Translations under genes and position numbers: made by a program
The notes under the pieces: generated by a model
What the model saw: the letters and a program-made list of their open reading frames with translations, nothing else
Databases searched by the model: none
Told to the model about the DNA's origin: nothing
Shown: positions 51,687 through 62,112 of the stretch, piece by piece
Layout of the letters: each line of letters begins with the position of its first letter
How positions within the stretch are numbered: position 1 is the stretch's first letter
Assembly (NCBI GenBank): GCA_902795045.1
Contig: CADBJU010000021.1
Coordinates: 1-64,000 of the forward strand
Length of the DNA stretch: 64,000 bases
Source: Oscillospiraceae bacterium
GTDB taxonomy: Bacteria > Bacillota > Clostridia > Oscillospirales > Oscillospiraceae
Direction: 5' to 3'

Positions 51687-52543
51687 GGCAGCGCCTCACG
51701 CGTATAGACGCGCTTTCCGCCCTTGCAGGCGATGGTGACTAGCTCCCGGAAGACACCGCTTTCCAGGAGCTTTTGATAAAGCGTCCGTCTTTGCAGGTCC
51801 TGTAGATCCCGCCCGTGAGCGGTGGCAAAGAGCACGACACCGCAGCCGGTGATTTGTTCCGCGGCGCTCAGATCCGTCTCCTGCGTGATCTCGTCCATGG
51901 CAATGACCTGCGGGTTCATTCCGCGCAGGAGCATTCCCGCCGCCTGCGCCTTGGGAACTCCCACCAGTACATCCGACCCGGGGCCGAGGTCGAACTGCGC
52001 TCTGCCGGAGACGCTGGCAGACAGCTCGTTGCGGTCGTCGATGACCGAGACGCGCAGGTTCTTGGCCGATGCGCGGCGGATCAGCTCCCGCAGAAGGCTC
52101 GTCTTCCCGCCGCCGGGCGGCGAGACGATGAGGGTGCTCTCCGGCCCCGCACGGAGCATTCCGTCCAGCAGCGCCTCGCAGCCCAGGGGTTTCTCATGCG
52201 GGACACGGACGGCGAGGGAGCTGAAGCCCCGCAGACCGCTCAGCTGCCCCCGGGTATAGACCGCCTCCCCGCACACGCCGATACGCAGGCCCCGGTAGCT
52301 GACAAAACCGTTTTTCAGGGAGGGCGCGGCAGCGTAGAGCGAGGCGCCCGTCGCCTTTTCCAGGATATGCAAAAGCTCCTGCTGCGTGACAGTCCCGCCC
52401 GCGAGCCGCTCCTCCCTGCCGGAGATCACGACAGCAGGCGGCTTCCCAAGTCGAAGGCGTATCTCCTCCGCCGCCGGGACCTGCCTTACCATGTTCAAAA
52501 GCGTCTCCGGCAAAAGGCTCTGCGCTGTGCTCCATGCGTCCAT
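51683..52543 (-). CDS. spoIIIAA: Stage III sporulation protein AA (ATPase)
   Basis: A 286-residue secretion-type ATPase that powers the SpoIIIA channel. Walker A VSPPGGGKTSLLREL, Walker B-like VIAMDEITQETD. The ATG at 52543 has GGGGAG 7 bases upstream. First gene of the eight-gene operon; a sigma-E promoter is expected just upstream but I could not place it with confidence. Confidence 0.94.
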   Translation of the reverse strand: MDAWSTAQSLLPETLLNMVRQVPAAEEIRLRLGKPPAVVISGREERLAGGTVTQQELLHILEKATGASLYAAAPSLKNGFVSYRGLRIGVCGEAVYTRGQLSGLRGFSSLAVRVPHEKPLGCEALLDGMLRAGPESTLIVSPPGGGKTSLLRELIRRASAKNLRVSVIDDRNELSASVSGRAQFDLGPGSDVLVGVPKAQAAGMLLRGMNPQVIAMDEITQETDLSAAEQITGCGVVLFATAHGRDLQDLQRRTLYQKLLESGVFRELVTIACKGGKRVYTREALP

Positions 52544-52599
52544 TCCATCACTCCCCATGGACAATCTATGCGCCGGGATGCGCGGGTATGAAAAAAAAC

Positions 52600-52680
52600 G
52601 TCATCCTGAGCGCCAGCGAACGATCTTTCCTTTCCTGTACAGGGGGTGAGAAAGATCCTTCGCTGACGCTCAGGATGACA
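52600..52680. repeat. CATCCTGAG-type palindromic repeat
   Basis: Begins GTCATCCTGAGCG and ends CGCTCAGGATGAC, with AAAGATCC/GGATC-type pairs inside. Lies between spoIIIAA and the HAD gene. Confidence 0.75.
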
Positions 52681-52703
52681 GTTTGTAAACGTTATTCTTA
52701 TCT

Positions 52704-53267
52704 TTACTTGTCGGGCCAGGGGGACAGCCTGTGCTTTGTCACCAGGAAGGCGTGATCCGCGATCTCGGCCATGGGAGTGTCCGTCAGGGAGTCGGAATAG
52801 AAACACTCGGTATGACCTTCCGGGTCCCTGAGGTAGAAGCGGCGCACCTTTTCATGATCGTGGCAGTTTTCGCCGCTGATTTTGCCCGTATGTCTGTCCA
52901 TCTCGGTCGCGATCAGCTCCGCGCCCAGCTTGTCGCAGATGGGCTGGAGCAGGAAACGCGGCGAGGCGGAGAGGATCAGGTCGTCACTTCTTTTCTGCCT
53001 CAGATACCAGTCGCCGATGCGCTTTTCGTTCTGCCGCCAGAAATCGGCGACCGCCTCGTCGATATCCCGCACCTGCGGCAGGAAGGAGAAAAGCTGCTCC
53101 TTTAACGCCTTGGCGCTTACTTCGCCGCGCCGGTAGCGCATAGCCGCCCGCGCGCTCTCCTTGAGCGTCGGGAACACGGCGGCGGGATAGCGGCGCAGAC
53201 AGTAGCGGTAGAAGCAGGCGGTACTGTCGGGGTAGAAAATGGTCTTATCGAAATCGTAGGTATTCAT
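52704..53267 (-). CDS. HAD-family phosphatase
   Basis: A 187-residue HAD hydrolase. Motif I YDFDKTIF (nucleophile Asp), motif II LILSASPRF, motif III-IV near KVRRFY and YSDSLTDTPM. The group (HAD-IB-like) includes phosphoserine and phospholipid phosphatases; the substrate is unknown. It lies 6 bp after the P-type ATPase gene and is probably in one operon with it. Confidence 0.85.
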   Translation of the reverse strand: MNTYDFDKTIFYPDSTACFYRYCLRRYPAAVFPTLKESARAAMRYRRGEVSAKALKEQLFSFLPQVRDIDEAVADFWRQNEKRIGDWYLRQKRSDDLILSASPRFLLQPICDKLGAELIATEMDRHTGKISGENCHDHEKVRRFYLRDPEGHTECFYSDSLTDTPMAEIADHAFLVTKHRLSPWPDK

Positions 53268-53273
53268 ACAATT

Positions 53274-55364
53274 TTATTTCAATCTCAGCGTATTTCCCAG
53301 CATGGCCGCGCAGACGACAAAGCTTACGATCTCGGCGGCCAGCGGTGTGATCACCCCGAGGGCGCCCAGCAGCACCAGCAGCACATTCACGCCCGCGCCC
53401 GCCGCGAAATTCTCCCACGCGGCACGGTAGGCGGTGCGGGAGATCACCAGCGTCTTCGGGATTTTGAAAATATCACGGTCCATGATCATCATGTCCGCGC
53501 AGGCAAAGGCCTGATCGGACCCCAGCGAGCCCATGGCGATGCCAACGTCCGCGCCTGTCAGGATCTTGCCGCTGTTCTCACCCTCGCCCACGAAGGCGAT
53601 GGTCGTGCGTGATCCCTTGTTTTTCATGAGGTAGCCCACGGCCTTGGCCTTTTCCGAGGGCCTGAGCTCGGCGCGCAGCATGTCAAAGTTGAGGCGCGAG
53701 GCGATGGGCCGCGCCACCGACAGCACATCCCCCGTCAGCAGCACGAGCTTCTTCACGCCGTTTACGCGCAGGGTCTCCAGCGCGTCAAAGGCGCGGCGGC
53801 GCACCTTGTCGGCCACCAGGATATGCCCGCAGTAGCGCCCGTCCACCGATACATGGATGGCGGTGCCGGGGCGGGAGGGGATGTTGTACTTGACCCCGTG
53901 CTCCTCCAGAAGCGCGGCGTTGCCCACAAGGACCTGGCGGTTGCCCACAAGGGAAGACACGCCGCGGCCCGGGATCTCCCGAAGCCTGACGGACTTGAGC
54001 GCCCGCTCGTCAAGCCTCCCGGAAGCCTCGCGGATGGCGAAGGCGATGGGGTGGCGGGAAAAGCACTCTGCCGCCGCGGCGATGGCGAGAAGCTGCTTCT
54101 CGCTCATCTTGACGGGGTAGACATCCGTGACCGAATAGCGGCCCTCGGTGATGGTGCCGGTCTTGTCAAAGATCAGCGTATCGGCCTTCGCCATAGCCTC
54201 CAGACAGTCCTTTCCCTTGGCAAAGACGCCCATTTTTTCCGTTTTGCAAAGGGCCCTGCCATAGAGGAGCGGGATGCAGAAAAGCTCCGGCACACAATAG
54301 GAGGCGATCAGCAGGACCGCCGCGCGCTGAGCGTGCACGATCCAGCCGCCCCGGAAAGCCGGGATGATGACGCCTACAACCAGCGCAAGCCCCATCACCA
54401 CCGGCGTATAGATCCGTGAAAAGCGCTGGGCAAAGCTCTCCTGCTCCGAAACGAAGCCGGGAGCGTTTTCCGATACGCGGATGATTCTGCTGGCTGTGGA
54501 CTGCTCGGACGGGCGCGAAACTCTGACCTTGATGTCGCTTGTGAGGTTGCGGCACCCGGCGTAGACCTTGTAGCCCACATTGACCGCCCAGGGGGAACGC
54601 TGTCCCGATACCGCGGCGGTGTCAATGGTCGTGATGCCCTCGAAAACAACGCCGTCGAGCGGGATGCGCTCCCCGGCGGGGATGAGGATGATGTCGCCCG
54701 GCTGCACGGCGGCGGGATCGACGCGCTCGGTCCCCTCCTCCGTCACAAGCTGCACAGCGCCGGGCAGGATCTGACTGAGGGTGCTGTGCTCGGCATTGCT
54801 CCTGTCGAGCAGGAGCTTTTCCGCAAAGCCGGTCACAAAGGTCAGGATCAGTAGCAGAACGGCCTCCACGTACATCCCCGTCAGAAACAGCAGCACGGCG
54901 GCAAGGCAGGCGATCAGGTTGCCGTTGAGCCGCTCGCCCCTGCGAAAGCGTTCCCAGGCGTTCAATATATGCTCCGGCAGGCAGAGCAGTGCCGGAATGG
55001 CGTAGGCTGCGGGGACTTTCCAGCCCTCCAGCGGCAAAAAGCGGATCACGACCAGAAGGATCACCGCAAGTACATAGAAGATCCACGGGTGACGCCCAAG
55101 CGCCGGCATCCGCATTGCCGGCATCCGCAGCTTCGGCCCGGCCGCCTTTTCTGGCTTTTGCCTGCTTTTCTCCCGGATGGCATGTGCCGCCCTCACGGGT
55201 GCCTCAACGGACTGTTCCCTGACGGCGTGCGCCCCTGTTTCGGTCGTTTCGTCAGTCTCTTCCCTGATGACGTGCGCCGCCTGCTCAGGCCCGATCACGC
55301 GCTTCGGTATTCTCGTTATGAAGTTCAGCTCGTGCTTTTTCTTCGGCGCGAGATGCTTTCCCAT
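53274..55364 (-). CDS. P-type ATPase of the heavy-metal (P1B) group with altered motifs
   Basis: A 696-residue P-type ATPase. A long charged N-tail (1-85) carries three AHxIRE-like repeats (AAHVIREE, GAHAVREQ, AAHAIREK) in place of a metal-binding domain. The phosphorylation motif FDKTGTIT, HP motif SRHPIAFAI and LLTGD are intact. The actuator TGES is replaced by VSGQRSP, the membrane CPC by SYCVPELFCIP, and the hinge GDGxND by VGEGENSGK. Dephosphorylation and metal binding are therefore doubtful; it may be a pseudo-transporter or a specialised one. Eight membrane helices are expected. It shares an operon with a HAD phosphatase. Confidence 0.88.
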   Translation of the reverse strand: MGKHLAPKKKHELNFITRIPKRVIGPEQAAHVIREETDETTETGAHAVREQSVEAPVRAAHAIREKSRQKPEKAAGPKLRMPAMRMPALGRHPWIFYVLAVILLVVIRFLPLEGWKVPAAYAIPALLCLPEHILNAWERFRRGERLNGNLIACLAAVLLFLTGMYVEAVLLLILTFVTGFAEKLLLDRSNAEHSTLSQILPGAVQLVTEEGTERVDPAAVQPGDIILIPAGERIPLDGVVFEGITTIDTAAVSGQRSPWAVNVGYKVYAGCRNLTSDIKVRVSRPSEQSTASRIIRVSENAPGFVSEQESFAQRFSRIYTPVVMGLALVVGVIIPAFRGGWIVHAQRAAVLLIASYCVPELFCIPLLYGRALCKTEKMGVFAKGKDCLEAMAKADTLIFDKTGTITEGRYSVTDVYPVKMSEKQLLAIAAAAECFSRHPIAFAIREASGRLDERALKSVRLREIPGRGVSSLVGNRQVLVGNAALLEEHGVKYNIPSRPGTAIHVSVDGRYCGHILVADKVRRRAFDALETLRVNGVKKLVLLTGDVLSVARPIASRLNFDMLRAELRPSEKAKAVGYLMKNKGSRTTIAFVGEGENSGKILTGADVGIAMGSLGSDQAFACADMMIMDRDIFKIPKTLVISRTAYRAAWENFAAGAGVNVLLVLLGALGVITPLAAEIVSFVVCAAMLGNTLRLK

Positions 55365-55489
55365 ACAGTATCACCTTACAACGTTTTCGGGCGAATTTTT
55401 ACATCATGATATGATACATCTTTTTATCTGCTTCGTCAATAAATAATCGCTTCCATGCCCGGTAAAAATACATTTTTTGATTCTTTTTA

Positions 55490-55518
55490 TTGAAACACAG
55501 CGGCGGCTATGGTAAAAT
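55490..55518 (+). promoter_or_regulatory. Promoter of the DUF554 gene
   Basis: TTGAAA (55490-55495), 17-bp spacer, TAAAAT (55513-55518). Confidence 0.7.
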
Positions 55519-55555
55519 CACCAAGGTTTATCTTTTCTCCAAGGGGTCCTGTACT

Positions 55556-56263
55556 ATGCTCGGTACTATCATCAACACCGTCGCCGTGCTCATCGGCGGC
55601 ACACTCGGGACGCTGTTCGGCAGCAAGATCCGCGCCGAGTACGCCTCCGGCATCATGAAGGTCATGGGCTTTATCACCGCCTGCATCGGTATTCAGAGTG
55701 CCGCCGGGACAAAAAGCTTTCTCGTCGTGGTGCTCTCGCTTGTGATCGGCACACTCATCGGGATGCTTCTCCGGCTCGACGAGCGCATCTCCGGCGCCGG
55801 GGACTGGGCCAAACGCAAGCTTGCGGGAACACCTCTCGCCAAGGGCCCCTTCGGGGACGCCGTCGTCACCTGCTTCATGCTCTTCTGCATCGGGAGCATG
55901 ACCATTCTCGGCTCCATCCGCGCAGGGCTTGACCATGATTACAGCATTCTCTACACCAAGAGCGTCATGGACCTTATCAGCTCCGCCGCCTTCGCCTCCG
56001 CCCTCGGCGCGGGCGTCATTTTCTCGGCCATCCCCCTGTTTTTGTTTCAGGGGCTGCTGACGCTGCTTGCCTCGCTTGCCGAGCCCGTGCTCACCGCCGA
56101 TGTCATCAACGAGATGACCGCCGTCGGCGGGCCGATCTTCCTCGCCATGGCCTGCAACATCATCGGCCTCGGCAAGGAGCATTTCAAGGTGGGTGACATG
56201 CTGCCCGGGATCTTCCTGCCGATCGTGCTGGTGCCCCTGGCAAAAGCCGTCGGATTATTCTGA
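55556..56263 (+). CDS. DUF554 membrane protein (YdfK-like)
   Basis: A 235-residue protein with six to seven membrane helices, matching DUF554 (start MLGTIINTVAVLIGGTLGTLFG; VTCFMLFCIGSMTILGSI). A putative transporter of unknown substrate. The ATG at 55556 has AAGGGG upstream. 17 bp before the methyltransferase gene. Confidence 0.9.
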   Translation: MLGTIINTVAVLIGGTLGTLFGSKIRAEYASGIMKVMGFITACIGIQSAAGTKSFLVVVLSLVIGTLIGMLLRLDERISGAGDWAKRKLAGTPLAKGPFGDAVVTCFMLFCIGSMTILGSIRAGLDHDYSILYTKSVMDLISSAAFASALGAGVIFSAIPLFLFQGLLTLLASLAEPVLTADVINEMTAVGGPIFLAMACNIIGLGKEHFKVGDMLPGIFLPIVLVPLAKAVGLF

Positions 56264-56280
56264 ATATCGAAGAGGTCATT

Positions 56281-57399
56281 ATGAACTATAAAATGTGTGT
56301 GCCCTGTCTGCTGGGGCTCGAGGGTCCGATCGCGGACGAGCTGAAACGGCTGAATATCCCGGATGTGGCCGCCGAAAACGGGCGCGTGTACTTCGGCGGC
56401 AGCGACAACGAGCTTGCCCGCGCCAACATCTGCCTGCGCATCGGGGAGCGTGTCCTGATCGAGGTCGGCTCCTTTGAGGCCAGGACCTTCGACCAGCTCT
56501 TTGAGGGCACCAAAGCCCTCCCCTGGGAGAGCCTCATCCCGTCAGACGGGGCCTTCCCCGTCAAGGGCTACAGCCTCAACTCCCAGCTCTTCTCCGTATC
56601 CGACTGCCAGAAGATCATCAAAAAGGCGGTCGTGGAGCGGCTTAAAAGCAAGTACCATATCGACTGGTTTCCGGAGACGGGTGCCCTGTACCAGATCCAG
56701 TTTTCCATCATGAAGGACCGGGTCTCCCTCTGCATTGACAGCTCCGGCGAGGGGCTTCACAAGCGCGGCTATCGTCCTGCCCACAACGCCGCCCCGCTCA
56801 AGGAGACCATGGCGGCGGCGATGGTCACGCTCTCACGCTACCGGGGCCGGGACGATTTCTGCGACCCCTTCTGCGGCAGCGGCACCATCCCCATCGAGGC
56901 GGCGCTGATCGCCAAAAACCGCGCCCCCGGCCTGGACCGCGGCTTTACGGCCCAGAGCTGGAGATCCATCCCCCGCCGCGTGTGGGAGGACGAGCGCGAG
57001 GCCGCCCGTTCCCGTGAGTTCCACGGCGAGTACCGGATCGTCGGCTCCGACATCGACCCGAAGGCCGTCGCCATCGCAAAAGAGAATGCGCAGCGCGCGG
57101 GCGTGGACGATGTGGTGCGCTTCGAGGTGGCCGACGCCATGGCCTTTGACCGCGTGACCGAGCGCGGCGTCATCGTCACCAATCCCCCTTACGGCGAGCG
57201 CATCATGGAAAAGCAGGAGGCCGAAACCCTCTACCGCGGGTTCGGCAAGGCCTGGGCGGCCTGCCCCAACTGGCAGCTTTACCTGCTGTCCTCCCACACG
57301 GAGTTTGAGCGCTGCTTCGGGAGAACAGCGGACAAGAAGCGCAAGCTCTACAACGGCATGATCAAATGCGATCTGTACATGTACTTCAACAAGCGCTGA
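56281..57399 (+). CDS. THUMP-domain RNA methyltransferase (RlmL-like)
   Basis: A 372-residue class I SAM methyltransferase. N-terminal THUMP RNA-binding domain (residues 40-155), then the catalytic domain with DPFCGSGTIPIEAALIA (SAM site), VGSDIDPKAVAIAKENA and the NPPYGERI motif for base N-methylation. Like RlmL, which makes m2G in 23S rRNA. In one operon with DUF554. Confidence 0.92.
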   Translation: MNYKMCVPCLLGLEGPIADELKRLNIPDVAAENGRVYFGGSDNELARANICLRIGERVLIEVGSFEARTFDQLFEGTKALPWESLIPSDGAFPVKGYSLNSQLFSVSDCQKIIKKAVVERLKSKYHIDWFPETGALYQIQFSIMKDRVSLCIDSSGEGLHKRGYRPAHNAAPLKETMAAAMVTLSRYRGRDDFCDPFCGSGTIPIEAALIAKNRAPGLDRGFTAQSWRSIPRRVWEDEREAARSREFHGEYRIVGSDIDPKAVAIAKENAQRAGVDDVVRFEVADAMAFDRVTERGVIVTNPPYGERIMEKQEAETLYRGFGKAWAACPNWQLYLLSSHTEFERCFGRTADKKRKLYNGMIKCDLYMYFNKR

Positions 57400-57452
57400 A
57401 GCATTTTCACAAAAAGTTCAAAAACGAAAAGCGAAAAAATCTTTCCAGACTC

Positions 57453-57515
57453 TTGCAAAATTGAAAAAGTGTGGTATAGTATGCATCGTTAGCACTCAGG
57501 ATGTTTGAGTGCTAA
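57453..57515 (+). promoter_or_regulatory. groESL promoter with CIRCE operator
   Basis: TTGCAA (57453-57458), 16-bp spacer, TATAGT (57475-57480), then CIRCE: TTAGCACTC-N9-GAGTGCTAA (57489-57497 and 57507-57515), a perfect match. HrcA represses this promoter and heat relieves it. Confidence 0.95.
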
Positions 57516-57557
57516 CGATGTTGATTTTTGTTAATAAATAATTGGAGGTATATAAGC

Positions 57558-57842
57558 ATGAAACTCAAACCCTTGGCAGACAGAGTCGTTCTCAAGCAGA
57601 ACAAGGCCGAAGAGCGCACCGCTTCCGGCATCTTCCTCACCTCCTCCGCGCAGGAGAAGCCCGAGATTTATGAGGTCGTCGAGGTAGGCCCCGGCGGCAT
57701 GGTCGAAGGCAACGAGGTCAAGATGATCGTCACCGCCGGTCAGAAGGTCCTGGTCGGCAAGTACAGCGGCAGCAAGGTCAAGCTCGAGGACGAGGAGTAC
57801 ACCATCGTCCGCCAGTCCGACATCCTGGCTGTCATTGAATAA
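57558..57842 (+). CDS. groES: Co-chaperonin GroES
   Basis: A 94-residue lid of the GroEL chamber, heptamer. Starts MKLKPLADRVVLK, has the mobile-loop region KAEERTASGIFLTSS and the GKYSG motif. GGAGG lies before the ATG at 57558. CIRCE upstream; groEL follows 22 bp later. Confidence 0.97.
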   Translation: MKLKPLADRVVLKQNKAEERTASGIFLTSSAQEKPEIYEVVEVGPGGMVEGNEVKMIVTAGQKVLVGKYSGSKVKLEDEEYTIVRQSDILAVIE

Positions 57843-57858
57843 TCAATTCGGAGGTTAA

Positions 57859-59493
<1,635 letters not shown>

Positions 59494-59529
59494 TCCAAGC
59501 GGTCAATCGCAAAAGCAAATAATGCCAAA

Positions 59530-59560
59530 GGCCGATGCTGAAACAAGCATCGGCCTTTTT
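59530..59560 (+). terminator. groEL terminator
   Basis: Stem GGCCGATGCT/AGCATCGGCC with a 6-base loop, then TTTTT. Confidence 0.9.
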
Positions 59561-59603
59561 ACTGTATATTCTTACCGTGTTTTGCCGCAGCTGCGGTTGT
59601 GCG

Positions 59604-60020
59604 TTATCCGACCAGAGCAGCGCCGAGAGCCTTACAGGCATCGGCTCCTTCGCCCTCGGGCGCATTGTTTACAAGCACGCTCTCCGCTGCGAGGTTGATG
59701 CCGCAGGCCCTGCAGTCATCCTCCCAATTGCGCATCCACTCGCCGTCGCCCCAGCCGTAGGAGCCGAAGAGGCCGACTTTCTTGCCGCCGAGACTCTTTT
59801 TCACGCCGTCGAACATCGGCTCGAATTCACTGTCCTCCAGCTGCTCGGAGCCCATGGCGGGGCAGCCGAAAGCGATAGCGTCATAGGCGGAGAGATCGGT
59901 GACGGAATTGCACTCGATGAGCTCGGCGTCCGCGCCGGCGCTCTTCATGCCTTCCAGGACGAGATCTGCCATGGCCGCGGTGTTGCCCGTGCCGCTCCAG
60001 TAAACAACTGCTGCTTTCAT
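59604..60020 (-). CDS. Flavodoxin
   Basis: A 138-residue short-chain flavodoxin. FMN phosphate loop YWSGTGNTAAMAD, the FGCPAMGSEQLED and LFGSYGWGDGEWM loops. Replaces ferredoxin when iron is short in many anaerobes; next to DUF3793/DUF2325 genes under the operator cluster at 60976-61105, which fits iron control. AAGGAG precedes the start. Confidence 0.92.
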   Translation of the reverse strand: MKAAVVYWSGTGNTAAMADLVLEGMKSAGADAELIECNSVTDLSAYDAIAFGCPAMGSEQLEDSEFEPMFDGVKKSLGGKKVGLFGSYGWGDGEWMRNWEDDCRACGINLAAESVLVNNAPEGEGADACKALGAALVG

Positions 60021-60115
60021 TTTTGTTTCTCCTTCATACCAATATTCAGAGTATATTATAGTGCGGCTCTGTACGCACTTCTATCTGATGGAAAGATATA
60101 CAGTTTCAGATGTTT

Positions 60116-60664
60116 TTAAACCGCGACAGCCAGCTTCTCAAGGCCGACTCCGCTCTCCCAGAGACGGCAGTAGCACTCGGAGCACTTTTTGAACTGCTCG
60201 CACAGCTTCTGTGCCTTCTCCTCGTCTCCGTAGATTTTCCAGAGGCCGATGACCTTATAGTTGTCCCTGTCGTCGATGAAGCCCTTGACATCCGCTGGCG
60301 GATAGCTCAGAAACAGGCCGACCTCATGCGGGAAGTCCCGCTCGGCGCGAAAGCGCTCCACCAGATGCCGCACACAGGCGGCACAGCTCAGGCAGGCATA
60401 ACCCGATTCCTGCAAAACCTCCTGTGACAGCTCATCCTTCAAATCCTTCTCCAGACTCTGCGGACGATAGAGATACAAAAGCGCGGACTTCTCCATCACA
60501 CTCAGCAGAAGCAGGCACATCCCGCGCGGGGCAAAGATACGGTTAAAGGCGCGGATATCTTCCAGCAGCTCTTCCCGGCTTTCAAAGCGGTAAGGGAACA
60601 TGCTGCCCGTCTTGATCCCGGCCAGGGTCGGCGCGGCCTGGCGCACAATCGTTTCCTCCGACAT
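60116..60664 (-). CDS. DUF3793 family protein
   Basis: A 182-residue protein of the DUF3793 family, common near flavodoxin and iron genes in Clostridia; function unknown. Four Cys in GYACLSCAACVRHL and KKCSECYCRLW suggest metal or redox chemistry. Coupled to the DUF2325 gene by a TGATG overlap. Confidence 0.8.
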   Translation of the reverse strand: MSEETIVRQAAPTLAGIKTGSMFPYRFESREELLEDIRAFNRIFAPRGMCLLLLSVMEKSALLYLYRPQSLEKDLKDELSQEVLQESGYACLSCAACVRHLVERFRAERDFPHEVGLFLSYPPADVKGFIDDRDNYKVIGLWKIYGDEEKAQKLCEQFKKCSECYCRLWESGVGLEKLAVAV

Positions 60665-60942
60665 CAGGCGTACTTCTCCAATACCTTCCTGAGCGCGGAC
60701 ACCGAGCTTGTGGGACAGTATTCCACGATGCAATTCTGCCCCTTGATCTCCCCCAGCGCGCCCTGCAGCATCTTATGGGACATGGCGCCGGTGAAAAAGA
60801 TCACCATGTCAGGCTTGCCCATCTTGCGCTTGACACCGCCGACAGGCTTTACCACCACCTTGGCCTCATGCTGATAGTCCCGGCACAGGCTTTTGTATTT
60901 CTGTTCCATGCATTCGTTCCCGCCAAGAATGACGACGCTCAT
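60664..60942 (-). CDS. DUF2325 family protein
   Basis: A 92-residue protein with MSVVILGGNECMEQKY, typical of DUF2325 (small Rossmann-like). The role is unknown; it usually lies with DUF3793 and flavodoxin in Clostridia. It follows a promoter and two operators at 60976-61105. Confidence 0.82.
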   Translation of the reverse strand: MSVVILGGNECMEQKYKSLCRDYQHEAKVVVKPVGGVKRKMGKPDMVIFFTGAMSHKMLQGALGEIKGQNCIVEYCPTSSVSALRKVLEKYA

Positions 60943-60975
60943 GTCTATCCCTCCTGATTTTGTATATTGTTCAGA

Positions 60976-60993
60976 AGTTAGTTTATGCTAACT
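60976..60993. promoter_or_regulatory. Operator AGTTAG-N6-CTAACT
   Basis: An 18-bp palindrome in the leader of the DUF2325 operon, about 75 bp after the first operator (61051-61066). A likely second binding site for the same regulator. Confidence 0.65.
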
Positions 60994-61050
60994 ATCGCTT
61001 TGAAGAAAAGACCCGGCTGAACCAAGTCTTATGAGTAACTGACGCATCAA

Positions 61051-61105
61051 GTTAGCTATTGCTAACCTTTGAATGTATTATAGCAGGAAGCAAAGCTTCT
61101 GTCAA
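61051..61105 (-). promoter_or_regulatory. Promoter of the DUF2325-DUF3793 operon with operator
   Basis: On the minus strand: TTGACA (61100-61105), 17-bp spacer, TATAAT (61077-61082). The operator GTTAGC-N4-GCTAAC (61051-61066) lies over the first transcribed bases, so a bound repressor would block it. The rest of the gap 60943-61278 has no gene. Confidence 0.82.
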
Positions 61106-61278
61106 TATGCTTTGTTTAAGCAACACCGCACAATACGTCTGCGGCATCTTCCGGATAATTTGTGCCCTGATTTCGTCACTTTTTCTTGAGGTATTCAACG
61201 TACATCTTCAAAAAAGTGCCATCATCAGAACCCAAATTGTCTCGGGATCTGCTCTTGCCAAATTATGCGGCATTGCCT

Positions 61279-62112
61279 TTATTCTCTGAAATCGATCCTG
61301 ACGATCTTCATCTTTACAAAGCTGTCACAGAAGTGGATCATCAGTTTGTGAAATGCCCCGACCTTTTTGTAAATATCCCGGTATCCGCGCATATAGCTTT
61401 TGGCTGTAACGGAGGCAAAACGATCGCTCCAGCCCATGAGCTCCGTCTCATCCTCAAGGGAGAAAAACGCGCTCACATCGGTGATCCCGGCTTCCTTCAG
61501 CCATGTCTTTCGCATCAGCCCGGCGCCGCGTTCGTTGCAGGTGTCAAAGGCAAGCATGCCGCCGGGGAAACGCTCTGCCATCACGCAAAGCAGCTTTTTC
61601 ATATCCTCCGTTTTGAAATAATAGAAAACACCCGCCGCGAAGAAAACCGCTCCATGCGATGCCTCGATCTCATCCATCCATGAAAAATCGTTCAGATCAC
61701 AGGCAAGATTTCTTTCCCGCACACCTGCCGGGAGAAGCTCGTTTCGCACCCCGATCACATCCGGCAGGTCGATGTTATAGCCCCTGCACTGTCCGTTATC
61801 GACCTTGGAGAAGGTGTCGTCCAGGCCGCAGCCGAGGTTCACCACAGCCGCTTCCGGATGCTCCCGCAGATAGCTCACGACCTCACAGCGCAGGTCATAC
61901 TGGCGCTGAGCCACCTCCAACGCGCCGAACAGGCCTGCGGCGGATTCCATTTTCTTTCGCTTCTCCGCAAAATCGTAGTCCAGCGAGTTGCAGATCCTTT
62001 CGGCTTCGGGATCTGAAAACAGCTCGGGAAAATGCTCCGAACACACCAGCCGCCCGAAAAGCGGAATGACCAGTGTTTCCTGAACCGTATTCTTTTCAAT
62101 GTGATACTTCAT
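61279..62112 (-). CDS. Class I SAM-dependent methyltransferase (Tcmp/PPM1-like)
   Basis: A 277-residue methyltransferase. SAM motif VNLGCGLDDTFSKVDNG, then YNIDLPDVIGVRNELL (acidic loop) and AAGVFYYFKTEDM, as in the leucine carboxyl/Tcmp family. The substrate is unknown. Overlaps the upstream hydrolase gene by 4 bases; the pair is under a GGTTAG-N6-CTAACC operator. Confidence 0.88.
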   Translation of the reverse strand: MKYHIEKNTVQETLVIPLFGRLVCSEHFPELFSDPEAERICNSLDYDFAEKRKKMESAAGLFGALEVAQRQYDLRCEVVSYLREHPEAAVVNLGCGLDDTFSKVDNGQCRGYNIDLPDVIGVRNELLPAGVRERNLACDLNDFSWMDEIEASHGAVFFAAGVFYYFKTEDMKKLLCVMAERFPGGMLAFDTCNERGAGLMRKTWLKEAGITDVSAFFSLEDETELMGWSDRFASVTAKSYMRGYRDIYKKVGAFHKLMIHFCDSFVKMKIVRIDFRE

